Source of the DNA: Circinella minor
Lineage: Eukaryota > Mucoromycota > Mucoromycetes > Mucorales > Lichtheimiaceae
Direction of reading: 5' to 3'
DNA: 55,740 bases
NCBI GenBank assembly: GCA_016758965.1
Contig: JAEPRB010000254.1
Location: 1 to 55,740, forward strand
Positions 1 to 11,389 of the stretch are shown one piece after another. Below the pieces are notes generated by a model. The model saw only the letters and a program-made list of their open reading frames with translations. It ran no database searches and was not told the DNA's origin. Position 1 is the stretch's first letter. Every line of letters starts with the position of its first letter. The translations under genes were made by a program, and so were the position numbers.

Positions 1-213
1 ACCTGATTTTTAATGAAGAGTTTTGCAGAAGATTCAACAAATAAATTTATTAAACCTATTATATCAAACTATAATGATATAAAAATAAATATTAATTGAT
101 TATATATTATTAATTGTCAAAAAAAAATTAATTTCTTTTTTAAAACTAATATTGTTATATTATATTTTTATTTATCTTTAATTTCTAATATTTATTATTC
201 TCAACATTGCTCA

Positions 214-438
214 TTGGATTTGCCACCTAATGTTCAGCCCCCAAAACGAAGTACACACATTGACATCTTACCACAAATGCCATCTGAACCACAACTCGAT
301 GACATGAAATATGCTAGAGAGTTCAAGGAAGAATACTTGAAAACACATAAACAAATGAATTGGAAAGTTTGCTATGACAAAGGCTTAGCTGAAGGTTATT
401 TTTCAAGATATAAAAACTACAAAACACTGAAGAGCTGA
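214..438 (+). CDS. Small uncharacterised ORF, start unclear
   Basis: An open frame of 74 codons ends at 438. The first in-frame ATG is at 277, giving about 53 residues of charged, lysine-rich sequence (motifs KYAREFKEEYLKTHK and GLAEGYFSRYKNY). The amino-acid composition looks protein-like rather than random, but I recognise no family. A CAG at 235-237 preceded by CTAAT could be a splice acceptor, so this may be a last exon whose upstream part lies outside the window or has decayed. No promoter or partner gene is visible. It may equally be a remnant of a mobile element, given the transposon-end-like sequence 60 bp downstream. Confidence 0.2.
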   Translation: MDLPPNVQPPKRSTHIDILPQMPSEPQLDDMKYAREFKEEYLKTHKQMNWKVCYDKGLAEGYFSRYKNYKTLKS

Positions 439-498
439 AGAGTACATTTAACGAACTTAAAAAATAAAAAAATATCTTGTGTAAGGTTCCCAACTCAT

Positions 499-516
499 AT
501 ACAGGGTGTTTCCAAA
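499..516. other. Transposon-end-like sequence after a TA
   Basis: TA followed by CAGGGTGTTTCCAAAA resembles the outer end of Tc1/mariner-type inverted repeats, which start at a TA target. I could not find the matching opposite end in the window, so this is only a resemblance. Confidence 0.2.
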
Positions 517-974
517 AAAAAAAAAAAAAATTAAGTATAAATTGAATAAAAAATCGAACACACCATTATTACGATTAGTTTACTTTTATTTTCATAAGAA
601 CTATAGTGATCCAGTTAGTAAATCATCATGTTATCATATGTAAGAACATATCCATCTACCAACTTAAGGCTTAGAGCCAATCTATACAATGTGTATTTCC
701 AAATGTAATTAAAATAGTAATAGTTTATGCCACAGTGTGTGACACAGGTAAGAGTGTCACTTCTGATAAAAGAAAAACGCAATTTGATATGCTCATTTTC
801 GGCCCGCATATCATGTATATAGGTAGCCAAAAAAGAAAAGAAGAGATAGTAGCAACACTCTGCCCTCGTACAAACTGGAAATATATTAATTTTCAATAAC
901 AAACAAAACCTTCCAGATGATTGTAACAAACAACAAAAATATTCATTTATGATTTTATTATTTTTTCGATGCTA

Positions 975-1650
975 CTTCTCGGCAAATACACCTCTTCTAC
1001 CAGGGCAGATGCCTAAATGACAATTTGAGCACTGCGGTCATTTCTTCTTTGTCTTGAGAAGGTTGTTGTTGTGGTGATGATGATGATGATGATGAAGAAT
1101 AATTTATACTTTAAACATGGAATAGAGGGGGGTTGCGAAAAAGTAGTGAGAATGATTCCATCATGTTTAGTAAAAGGATTGTTGGATAGTAAGATGGAGA
1201 AAAGTTGAACTAGGAGTACGATGATATGGACTAGAAAAAACATTTCTTTTTAATGCCAATGGTCGTTGTGGTGATGATGGGTGTGATGATGAATTATTAT
1301 CAGCTTGTTAGTTGTTATGGATAAGTAAGAGTTGGTGGATTAATAAGAGGAGGTAGTGTTTGAGCCTCAGAAGCAACTAATTTTGTGTTATGCGAACCAC
1401 ATGTGTTTTCTCAAATTTTAATTGTCATTTCTAGTGTATTTTTTTGAACAGAATATTATTGAGCTTGGCACAATTATTATTCCAAGTACTGTATTATCGT
1501 CGACATCAGGTGTTTCAATCAATAAATTGGTATCCATCAGTGTAGTAATATTTTTGACAGGTAATACCATATGTAGTGACAAATAAAATAATAATAAAGG
1601 AAATGTATGCGATTGTGTCAAAAAAAAAAAAAAGTAAAGAAGTTCTCGTC
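975..1650 (-). pseudogene. Possible decayed coding region
   Basis: On the minus strand several short open stretches in different frames have protein-like composition. One is rich in Ser and Pro (HPSSPQRPLALKRNVFSSPY near 1250). Another reads EAQTLPPLINPPTLTYP near 1350. A third ends with LVEEVYLPRSSIEKIIKS near 1000. They are separated by stops and frame changes, with no convincing splice sites joining them. This pattern suggests an old gene, perhaps a Ser/Pro-rich regulator, broken by several indels. I recognise no domain, and chance remains possible. Confidence 0.2.
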
Positions 1651-1711
1651 CTGCATAACAAACAATACACGCAGCATTCCAAAAAAAGAAACTAGAATGT
1701 AAACTCAACAC

Positions 1712-2033
1712 TTTAACTTAAGCTAATGATTGGCTACAAAGTCTATTTCCGCACTTTAACTTTTAATTCTATTCGCCAGGTCTCCCATACCCATCATAGT
1801 AGCGCCTCATTTTCCGTGAATTGATAATTAAAAGTACGCAAAAACATTTAAAATCACGCAAATTGGTACCGTGAGCACTGTAATTCCTCCCCCAACGTTT
1901 AATATGTTTCTTTTTTTTTTTTGCTAAAATGTATACAAAAAAAAAGTGTACAAAGCTGTGTTTCCATAACTTTTTTTTTTTTTTTTTTTTGCAGTCTGTG
2001 CGCGCTTTTTTTTTTTTTTTCAAACATCGTACA

Positions 2034-2066
<33 letters not shown>

Positions 2067-3175
2067 TGTTTGATATATGTGACAAAATCCTTATTTTTTT
2101 TTTTAATAAGAAAAATCGCAAATCACTTGGGGGAAAAAAAAAAAAAAGTGAAAGGGGTAAAAAATTAAGATTTATTTTAGTAGCCATGGAAACTGTTTCC
2201 CGAGGATATAACTGAAAAAAAAAAAGTTTCCAGGACAACGAATGGTTTAAATATTGTTTTTGACCCGGGACTCTTTACGTACTTATAATTCTTTCGTTTT
2301 TCACATTCACTTTTTTTTTTTTTTTCAATGTGGCAAAGTAAAGAATTATATTATTATTATTTTTTTTGGGGGGAGAGCGCGGAAACAATTTTTTCTTTCA
2401 AAATAGAAAAAAAAGTATACCATATAATTTAGCGTCTCTCAGAAATAACTCCCTATTTAACGATAACGATATCTCTCTCATTTATTTATTTATTTCGCGC
2501 ACTTAATAGTTTATCTTTTCACCGCACCCATAGTTTAAGGCGGGAAATCCCAAAAAATAAAATAAAAACTGAAAAGTGATAAGATGTATTAAGATGGGGG
2601 GGGGGCGTTTGATGAAGTTGACGAAACAAATAAGGCGGCGAAACACTAATATTGATCCAATATTCTGCGTTACGATGATCACGTTGCTGTCAAAATAAAA
2701 GATGATAACTTTCTCAAATTCCAATTTTTAGTTTTTTTAGTTTTTTTTCTGTTCAATTAAATCATTTATGCAAATCATATAATAATAAGATCAGCCATGT
2801 GCGCGAAGTGTAAGGGAGGACAAAAGGGTGGGGCAAAAAAAAAAAATGTTAGGATTTTCCAAACAAAAAAATATAGCAGTCGTACAGAAAAATAAAGCTA
2901 AATGTAAAATCCATTAACACTTTTTTTTTTTTTTTCTAAATCATTCAAAAACACAAAACAAAGAAGAAAGAGTTTTGGGGTATTATTATTATTATTATTA
3001 TTATTATATTATGTATATTTTTTTTTTTTTGGTTATTGGTTTTTTTTTTCTCTCTCTAAAAAAAAAATTATGTTCCGAATTCATGGGGCGGAAAAGAAGT
3101 TAATTATTACACTCGAGTACGTGACTCTCTCGGCATAAACTACACAAATTTGTAATCGTTAAATTAGCATTAAAT
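1712..3175. repeat. Low-complexity intergenic DNA
   Basis: No gene seen. The stretch is dominated by A/T homopolymers of 10-22 bases, an (ATA)n microsatellite at about 2034-2066, a (TTA)n run at about 2982-3006 and G runs near 2595. Short open frames here translate to poly-Phe, poly-Lys or poly-Asn and come from the repeats. Confidence 0.6.
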
Positions 3176-3924
3176 TTATTTACTTTCACTACTACTGTTA
3201 CTATTGTATTGTTTTGAGTGAACAATGGTAGTATTTACCCTAGAGATAGCTGGATGACTTAAAACAGGCCCAATGATGGGTAATCGTCGCATAAAACCAA
3301 ATACAACAGGGAAGAAATCACTATAATGATAAGGGTTCCCAATGTTTTAATAACTTTTACCTTATCTCTCTCCATTCTTATAATATTTTTTAAAAAAAAA
3401 ACTTTACCCAAACAAATTCAAAAAACCAAATACTTCCAACACAAATCCAAAGACTGGAAATTTACTTAATACCAAAAAAATACCTCCAAGGAAACAAACT
3501 GTCCCCCGTATTTTTTCACGTCTTGTAAAGAACACCAATGTGCTTTTAGGACCAATAATAGCTCCAATACCACATAAAAATAAGATCTATAATAACAATA
3601 AACCCCCCCCCCATTGTAAATATATATACAACATAATTCTTTTCAATCCCCAAAACTTTTTTTTTTGTTCATTCTTATCATTTCTATTATTCTTACATTG
3701 CCAATAGCCATTAATCCTGCATCAAATAATAACATAACACCAAGTGCCATGAAAAAAACGCCAAAGGCCGTTAATCCAACACCGATTTCTAAAAAAAATA
3801 AAAATAAAAATAAAAATAGAAAGCCCATAATTTATTTCATTGTCAACAATTAAACAAAAAGAAATATAATAATATGAACTCAATTTAAAAATGTTAGATT
3901 ACTTTGTAAGTCGCTCAACCACAT
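3176..3924 (-). CDS. GOT1: Golgi transport protein GOT1
   Basis: Four exons in transcription order: 3924-3903, 3788-3697, 3586-3408 and 3320-3176, together 438 nt (145 aa). The start is ATG at 3924, giving MWLSDLQK; the first coding exon is only 22 nt, so most of the gene is invisible as a single frame. GOT1/GOLT1 proteins are small membrane proteins of the ER-Golgi system that support COPII vesicle traffic. Seen here: the N-terminal QKIGVGLTAFG motif, hydrophobic segments at about residues 9-28, 34-51, 68-90 and 93-112, and the conserved FFPVVFGFMRRLPIIGPVL stretch followed by a short hydrophilic Ser-rich tail. Length matches the family (about 138-145 aa). All introns are GT-AG. Membrane topology is known for the family, not shown here. 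Confidence 0.87.
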
Positions 3925-4293
3925 TGGTAGTTATTTTTTTGGTTGTATGTACAGGAAGAAATATATGCTCTTCAACGTGGCAGGAAAAGGCCGCGCGACC
4001 CTCTTCTTTTTTTTTTTTCATGCGGAATATGAATTTTTAACAAGAATACAGGTTTCTTTTATAAAAAAAAAAAAAAATTGAGTACGTAGTGTTCAATTAA
4101 ATTAATAACAAGCCCTTAAGTTGCTATAGTAATGAATGATAATAATAATAAGACAATGTTATTTAAAAATAATACAATTATTATTATAATAGATAATGGA
4201 GATGCAAAAAATAAATAAATTGTATGCTTTTTGTTTGCTTATTTGTTTGTATGTGTAGAATAGTGTTGATATATATATATATACATATCTAAA
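3925..4293. other. Intergenic, GOT1 promoter side
   Basis: Lies upstream of GOT1 and downstream of BFR2, both on the minus strand. It contains T/A homopolymers and a short (TA)n tract near 4270. No gene seen. Confidence 0.4.
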
Positions 4294-5961
4294 TTATGCA
4301 GTAGCTTCATCTAAAACCATTTTCTTTTGACCAAGTAAAGAAGAATAAAGTTCTTCTGTCATTTCATCATGCCAAGTACCAGTTGGAATAGGTGCCATAA
4401 AATTTTGTATTTTTTCATGGATATCAAATCTATATATATATATATATATATAAAATATATATTATATAAAAATGTTATTTTTACTATTATATAGTTCATT
4501 ATTGAGGATTTTCGAAAATAGTATCAGGAATTTATAAAGTACCTTAATTTACGACCCTTGCTAGCTTTTCGATCTACAGCACGTTTTTTCTTTTTCGATT
4601 CTGCAGCTTTTTTAGCTGCCCATCGCATACCCTGAGCAATTGGATCATCTGTATCTACCATACGTGCTTCAATCAATTCACGTAATAATTGTTGATAGAA
4701 ATCATTATCATCAAAGATTTCTACATCATAATTATTCAAATGACGATCTGCTTTACGTGATTCGCGTGTACTTTCTCCATTGTTCGGGGTTGATTCAATT
4801 TCCTGAGCCTAAAAAAAAAACAAAATTGAATTAAGGATATATTGTTTTCTGTACAATGTCAAAAAAAATAAAATAAAAAAATTAACCTTTTTTCCAAGAA
4901 CCCGATATTCGGATCTTTGTAATTGTGTTCGTCGTACAAGATTCTCTTTATCTGACATGATATTGCTAACTTGTGTCATAATGTTCTAGAAAGAAATAAG
5001 AAAAAAAGAAATTATTATATGTGTAAACACATACATACATGCAATGTATGTTCTATATATACAAATAACACAACTACAACTACAACTACAATAGGAGTTA
5101 CACTTGGTGTTAGGGGGAAAGGAGTAAAAGCTCTTTTTTTTTTTTACCTGATCAAATGCTTTGAATTTTTTATTAAGTCTTGCACTAGATGCTACTTGAA
5201 CTTTATTGCTCCATTTCTCCAAAGTAGAATCACGGAATGGAACAAATCTATTATTATAATTATTATTATTATTATGATCCTCTTTCAAATAAATTTGATA
5301 ATTAAAAGATAAAATACTTACACATCATTAATTTCTGATATATCTTCCCAAAGTTTCTCGATATATTCATCATCATCCTCAAGATATCGTTTTCGACTAT
5401 TTCCTTTATATCCACTTAAATCCACTGCTTCCGTATCATTTAATAAATTCTTTCGTAAATCAATTAATTCATCTAATGTTTCCCGTAATTCATCCTTTGC
5501 AGCATCAAGATCAGGTTCAATGCCTTCTTCTTGTGCTAAAAAGTCTGGCCATGTATCATGCTATATATATATATATATATATATTATCAGTAAGTCTTTC
5601 TGGATATAATATCCCTCCCCCCACATCCTAATAACCTAATAATTTTATAATAATAACCTGAGGTAATTGATTTGCAAGTTCAACGACTTTTTGTGTACGA
5701 ATACGACTTTCTAAAAAGTTTTCCCATAAAGTCTATATATAAATTTTTGAATAGCATTTCATTTAGTTTTATTCCCCTTTTTTTTTTTTTCCTTTCCATG
5801 AGTAATAAATAATAAATCATACCAATTGTTGTCGAACATGTTGACCTTTTTCAATATCACCTTGAGCACTTTGTGACATTTTGGATATCATGGCTCTAAA
5901 ATTCATGAATCATAATAAGTATTCTTTTTTTCTTCTGTCTATAGTTTATCTTTAGGTTTTT

Positions 5962-5993
<32 letters not shown>

Positions 5994-6742
5994 CGAAATC
6001 CTACGTACTTTTCTTCTTGTTGCAATTTTTGTAATTCTTCATTCATTTCAGTAACTTCTTCTTCTTCGTCTTCTACTTCATCTTCTGAAGCATCAGAACT
6101 ATCTTCTTCTTCTGATTCATCATCCTCATCTTTTAATCCTTTCGATTTTTCTAATAAGTTGTCGTCATCATCTGAAGCACCATCCCATGATTCAAGTTCT
6201 TCATCATCTTCATCACTATTGCTATTCTCCTCATCTTCATCTTCTTCTTCTTCTTCTTCTTCTGATGAATATAAATCTTTTCGACTCGCTCGCTGACCAG
6301 CATAACGTGGATCGTCTAACAAAAATTGTTGTTCTTTTCGTATCGAACTTTTGCCAACCTTAACATAATGTTCTCGTGCATCGTCATTATCACTTCCTCC
6401 AGCATCATGTTCTCCTACATTATCATGTACTGGTTCACTAATATCTTCGGGATCATAATCTTTCAAAAATAAAATAAAAGCAAGTACCATTTTAGTTAAT
6501 AATATGCAAGTATTATTATTCATTATACTAATTGAAATTAACATGGATTAAATATAAAGTTTAATTTTACCTTGTTGAACAGTTGTTTCAAGATCAGCAA
6601 TCTGATCTGCAAGCGATTTTTCTAATAATTTATTTTATAAATTAAAATAAGGTTAAAACCATTGGGGGGGGTTTTTTCTTTTTTTTAAAATGTATATTTA
6701 TATCTGATCTTTTTTTGAAAAGGGAAACTTACTTGGTGGCAT
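4294..6742 (-). CDS. BFR2: Ribosome biogenesis protein BFR2/AATF
   Basis: Ten exons: 6742-6733, 6621-6571, 6459-6009, 5895-5823, 5732-5658, 5560-5322, 5247-5148, 4985-4887, 4808-4543 and 4429-4294, giving 499 aa. The start exon is 10 nt (ATG CCA CCA A). BFR2/AATF is a nucleolar protein needed for early 40S (SSU processome) maturation. Seen here: the REHYVKVGKSSIRK motif, a long Asp/Glu/Ser-rich acidic stretch (about residues 80-150), the AATF/Che-1 helical region (about 170-330, including KWSNKV and YRVLGKK), and the C-terminal TRAUB domain with DPIAQGMRWAAKKA, SKGRKLRFDIH and IQNFMAPIPTGTWHDE. Length agrees with yeast Bfr2 (about 530 aa). Several introns end in (TA)n-TAG tracts, for example 4430-4452 and 5561-5584. 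Family assignment is firm; individual splice sites were chosen by frame continuity. Confidence 0.9.
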
Positions 6743-9544
6743 GAAGAAGTTTATGTGTGCGTATATGCAAAAAAAATAAAATATATAAAATTGAAAGGTT
6801 CCCTTTTTCGGGGCTAAAAGAAAAAAAAAAAAAAAGTTGCTTGAATTTTGGTCTGGTGGCTGGTTGGTACGGATAAATTATATATCTCTTTATGACGAAA
6901 AAAAAAAAAAACCACTTAGGTTAAAAGAGTATATGAAACTACTTTTTGACATTTCATTCCTCTTATTAAGTACTCATGGACTTTAGTAGTTTTGTTTTCC
7001 ATTCTTTTATATTATATATATATATTTCACTTTATTTTTACTATAATTCATGTTTTTGTTTTCTTTCATGTCTTTTTATTAAAGTCAAAAGACAAGTTTA
7101 TGCATAGCATTCAATAGAACCAACTGGGTTAATGTGTTATTATTTGTTCAATTCAACGATCGTCTTTCATGTTGGTCCATCTTTTGTATAACTTTTTTAT
7201 ATTTTAGAAAAACCTTTTTTTTTTAATTTCCTCTCTTTCCCCTAAAAAGCGTCTGTGTGGATAAACTTATATGTATATCGATCATTGATTTAATAGACTT
7301 TCAATTTTTAGATAATCGTATACTTTAAAAGTTTTACTAAAATCATACTTTTTTTTTTTAGCGTGAAAAAAGCATATAGTAAAAAAAAAAAAAAAACCAG
7401 TTTTTAAAAGTCATCTATTTATAGGTTGTTATCATAATCTGTTTTCCCGTGTGATTAACTTGGTTATCTCTCGATAAATAACTGTCAAGGTATTAAGATG
7501 AGTATGAATAATCAATAAATGGACGTGGCTAATATATTGATGGCCACAACGAACGAAAGAACTCATGATGATGAGGTTTTTGACAACAAATTATATGGGT
7601 GCAGTTCATCTATGTAGTTGATAATGATTAAGTAGAGTGAAATAGTAATAAACTGTAGATATATCTTAGGCTCTCTCTTGAATCAAGAACCCAGAGCTTC
7701 ATAACGAATTGATTCACAGTTGTGTTTCATATTTATTTATTTTAAGGTTGGCATCACTAAGGAGCTTAGGCTATGAATGAAAAACTAGCCGTAAAGACTA
7801 ACGCGTATTGCATGATGTGAAACGTATTCTCATCTGAGAATTAATTCACAGTGTAAAGGAAAAAAGCATTCTGTGGCAAGCGTATATCTCATGACCTATT
7901 GTGTGTTATATAGGTTTGTGATTTCCGAGTAAGACTCTTAATTAACAAACAAGGTATAGAGGTTGTAAAAGTGACTTTTAGATGTGTTGCTGTGACAGTA
8001 CGTATTACCTAATAAGATTTATATTATAATGGAAAAGGAAACTGATCGATCCTGGCCTGTGTGACATGTGATCAACACTACATAGTATATATATATGGTG
8101 ATGTGAGTTATATATACAGGTGTCTTAGGATATAGTGTATTTGTCGTCAACAAAGCTGTTAAACGATTAATAATGTACTCCTACTTAGTATTAGTCCCTG
8201 TCATTTGTATCACAATTAAATAAGCTGACAACAATATCCCTTGAATCATTAACTGCATTTAAATTGTTTTAACTCAAAATAAAGCTAATGAATATAGTTC
8301 AAAGTTAAATGTGATTTATCTATATTCCATATGTAACAAAAAGTAATATGAAATTAGTTATTTTTACAATTCATAATAGAAGCTAATTAAAATTTTTTTT
8401 TTAAAAAAAAGGTTCTAATTAGTTCTTTTTTTTATTTTTTGTCACTTTATTTTAACTCTCACGGTGTATATTCTTGTATAGAACCTTTTTTTTTTCTTTT
8501 TTCGTGGTGAATAATTATATCTTATGGTCTATTGGATTGTAATAAAGATTTATTGTTATTTTAGTACGTAAATATTAAAAGAAGTATATATATATGATTA
8601 TAACCAAAAGAAGGATAGAATTTATTTTTTCATGCAAGAAGTGTGGATCAATATACAAATATATTCATTTAATTCAAATAATTTGGTTCATCATTATATT
8701 TCCCTCCCTTCCTCATTATTAAATGTACGACCCCTTGGGCAAATAATTATGAACCATTCCCCCTCCCCTTTTTCAAAACAATTCTCTCTTCACATATCCC
8801 CTGCCCCTCTTTTTTTTTTTTTTTTCTTTTTAGCTCTTTGTTTTGATGATAATTTTACTTCCATTTGAAAGAGAAGGAAGAGAATAGATGACTAAGATAG
8901 AATATAATAATAATAATAAATAAGAGAGAGAGAGAGAGAGATGTGTGCATTTATCTTTTAAAGCCGTGTACAATTCCGGTATTTGTTACTGCTTCCAATC
9001 CTCCTTCTGACACTCGACAAAAAAAAAACACACACACACACACATATATATACACATGGTCACTTCATGTGATCCGAATAAAAAATCATGTTAAAATAAA
9101 AAAAAAATGAAACGAGTTTTTTTTTTTTTTTTTAATTTTTTTTTTAATAAAGATTCGATAAAAACAAGTTAAGAGTATTTTGTACATAAAAAAAAAAAAA
9201 GGGGGAGGAAAAAAAAAGAAAAAAAAAATTTGTATATAATATGTATAATGTAAAAGTGTTTGTTGTTATTGTTATTGTTGCTGGGGGAGGGTGAGGTTGT
9301 TATGATAAAAGAAAAAATAAAAAAAAAATAAACACATGTGCCAGATGGAGGGGGTATGAAATGCAAAATGAAAACAGAATAAAATAAAATAAAAAGAAAA
9401 GGAGAATGAAGGGAAAAAACATAAAATGGTAAAATTGTTCAAGAAACTAGGAATCTTTTCCTCTTTTCTTTCCTCCCATTTCTCCTTTGCTTTTTTTTTT
9501 CTTGTAATGAAGTGTTAAGAAGATTAGAATTAAAGAAAGATAAA
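6743..9544. other. Long intergenic region, no gene recognised
   Basis: About 2.8 kb between BFR2 and the SERTA-like gene. It contains A/T homopolymers, a (GA)n run near 8924-8940, a (CA)n(TA)n run near 9030-9053 and a T run near 9118-9133. The open frames at 8632-8868 (+) and 9169-9366 (-) are low-complexity and lack domain-like sequence. A non-coding RNA could sit here, but nothing in the sequence shows it. Confidence 0.4.
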
Positions 9545-10805
9545 TTATACGCTCAATATAACTGGTGATGTAGGAGCCGGGCCAGCCGGAGGTTCTTCAT
9601 TTGCTGTTGTTTTGACCCGTTTTGTTGAATTGCCACTACTATTACTTGTATTAGATGGTGTTGTAATATTAAGAATCGTATTATCTTGTTTCAGTTCTTT
9701 TTCTTCTTCTTCTTCTTCTTCAGGACAGGGTCGTTTCATCGTCTGTCGATAATTCCATAATAATATAGCATTTAAATCATCATCTTGTTCGTTCGTTGGA
9801 GGAGGTATCGTATGAGATAATAAGGAATCCTGTTGTTGTTGTTGTGTATTCGTTGAATTAGCGGGTATAGATGATGGGGATGATGAATTTGAGGTAGATG
9901 AAATTGTAGATGATGAAGACTGTGATTGTTGCGGTGGATTGGAAATAATTTGAGTAAGAAGTAGTCTGTCATCACCAAGCCAAGACCAATCATAGGCATC
10001 TGGTGTCAATAGTGTATTAGTTGTTGTAGAATCATCTTCAATGTATCGAGGTAAAGTTAATACTGGGTCATGATATGTATTAGAAGCTACATTATCCAAC
10101 GGTAAATCATAAACATCTTGAGCATCCAATTGTCGTTGTTGTTGCTTCACCCATTCAAATGTTCTGTTATTAGTTTGATATATTTTAAATATATATATAT
10201 ATATATAATTATAATTATGATCAAGATGTTATTTGATTTAGAATAAATTATATATATAAAAAAAAAGAATATTTTGATCATTAAGAAACCATTATTATAC
10301 ATATGAAATTGAACATATATGTAATTTTATCAGTGCAAAAAAAAAAAAAAGGGGGGGGGGGAAAGGAAGGAACATATATATATATATATATAAAGTTATG
10401 TGTTATGTATTATGTTTTTTGATTATTATGATTATGATTATTATAGTTACTTGTGTGAATGTGAATGTTTATGTAAAAAATGGGGTAAATAGATATTCTT
10501 TCTTTCTTTCTTTCTTTATATATATATATATATACTTTTCTTATTCCATTTTTTTTTTCAGATAAGGATGAAATATTTTAGGATAGAATAAAATGGACTA
10601 ATAGTAATACATGGTTTTTACCGTAAAAAGGATGATGAAAATAAAAAAGGGAAAAAGAGGAAAAAAAAAAAAATTACCTTCGTATTAATACTGTACGGCG
10701 TAGTGGTTCTTCCCGCGCTGGCATTTCTGTGGGATTCATTTTTTTTAAAGATGCAGCGGCTAAACGTCGTAGCACGCGGGCTCTACTACTACTAGTGGGT
10801 TTCAT
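9545..10805 (-). CDS. SERTA-domain-like transcriptional regulator
   Basis: Two exons, 10805-10678 and 10163-9545, give 248 aa. The start is ATG at 10805 and the splice restores R43. Residues about 10-50 (VLRRLAAASLKKM then EEPLRRTVLIRRTFEWVK) match the layout of the SERTA motif of metazoan SERTAD/TRIP-Br proteins: a SL-K-L helix followed by EPxLRRxVLIxxTL. The rest is low complexity: Ser/Gln/Thr-rich, an acidic-hydrophobic patch DDDLNAILLWNY, a run of seven Glu, and a basic STKRVK that could be a nuclear signal. In animals SERTA proteins are short transcriptional co-regulators that bind cyclins or CDKs and PHD-bromo proteins. A similar role here is inference. The family assignment rests on motif resemblance alone. 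The intron carries a (TA)n tract and a (TTTC)n(TA)n microsatellite near 10495-10535. Confidence 0.55.
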
Positions 10806-11389
10806 GATTTTGTTATTTCAAAAAAAAAAAAAAAAATAAAATAAAAAAAAAAAAAAAAGGGGAAAGAAGGGAAAAAAAAAAAAAAGTTGCGGGCGTGTGA
10901 TTGTTAAAAAAAAAAACCCAGCTCAACATGTCCCGCGCCCCTTTTAAGGGGAAAGCAAAAATGTCTAAAAGTAGCAACCAATAGAAATGAACCAATTGTA
11001 TTTGTCCATTTTTTTTTTTTAGTGAGACGTAAACTTTAACGAAAAAAAATGAGATCAAAACAAATCAAATAAACCTTTTCCCCAACTTCCTCCTTGTGTT
11101 TCTTTTTGACAGGTATAAGAAAAACTTATAATCTGCATTCGATCTGAACGCACGGACCAAGCAGTAGTTGTACACATAACGCATAACACAAAAAAGTGAA
11201 CCTTTTTTTTTTTTTTACGTCTGTCTTATAAATATTATTTTTTATCTCCCCCAATAATAACGTTGACTTATTATTGTTACTTTTCTTTACTTTTCCTCCA
11301 CCCCCAAAAAAGTAAAAAAAAAAAAAAATAGGTTGAGATTTTTTCAACTTTCTTTCCCAATGATGATCGATTAAAATAAATTTAATTTA
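10806..11389. other. Intergenic with A/T homopolymers
   Basis: Lies upstream of the SERTA-like gene and downstream of the first protease. A runs occur near 10821 and 10845 and a T run near 11203. Open frames here are homopolymer translations. No gene seen. Confidence 0.4.

Noticed and set aside
615..929. 104-codon minus-strand frame
   Set aside because: No domain, hydrophobic low-complexity make-up and no splice partners; not enough to call a gene.
1769..2238. Overlapping open frames on both strands
   Set aside because: They translate to poly-Lys, poly-Phe, poly-Asn and poly-Tyr and come from homopolymers and the ATA microsatellite.
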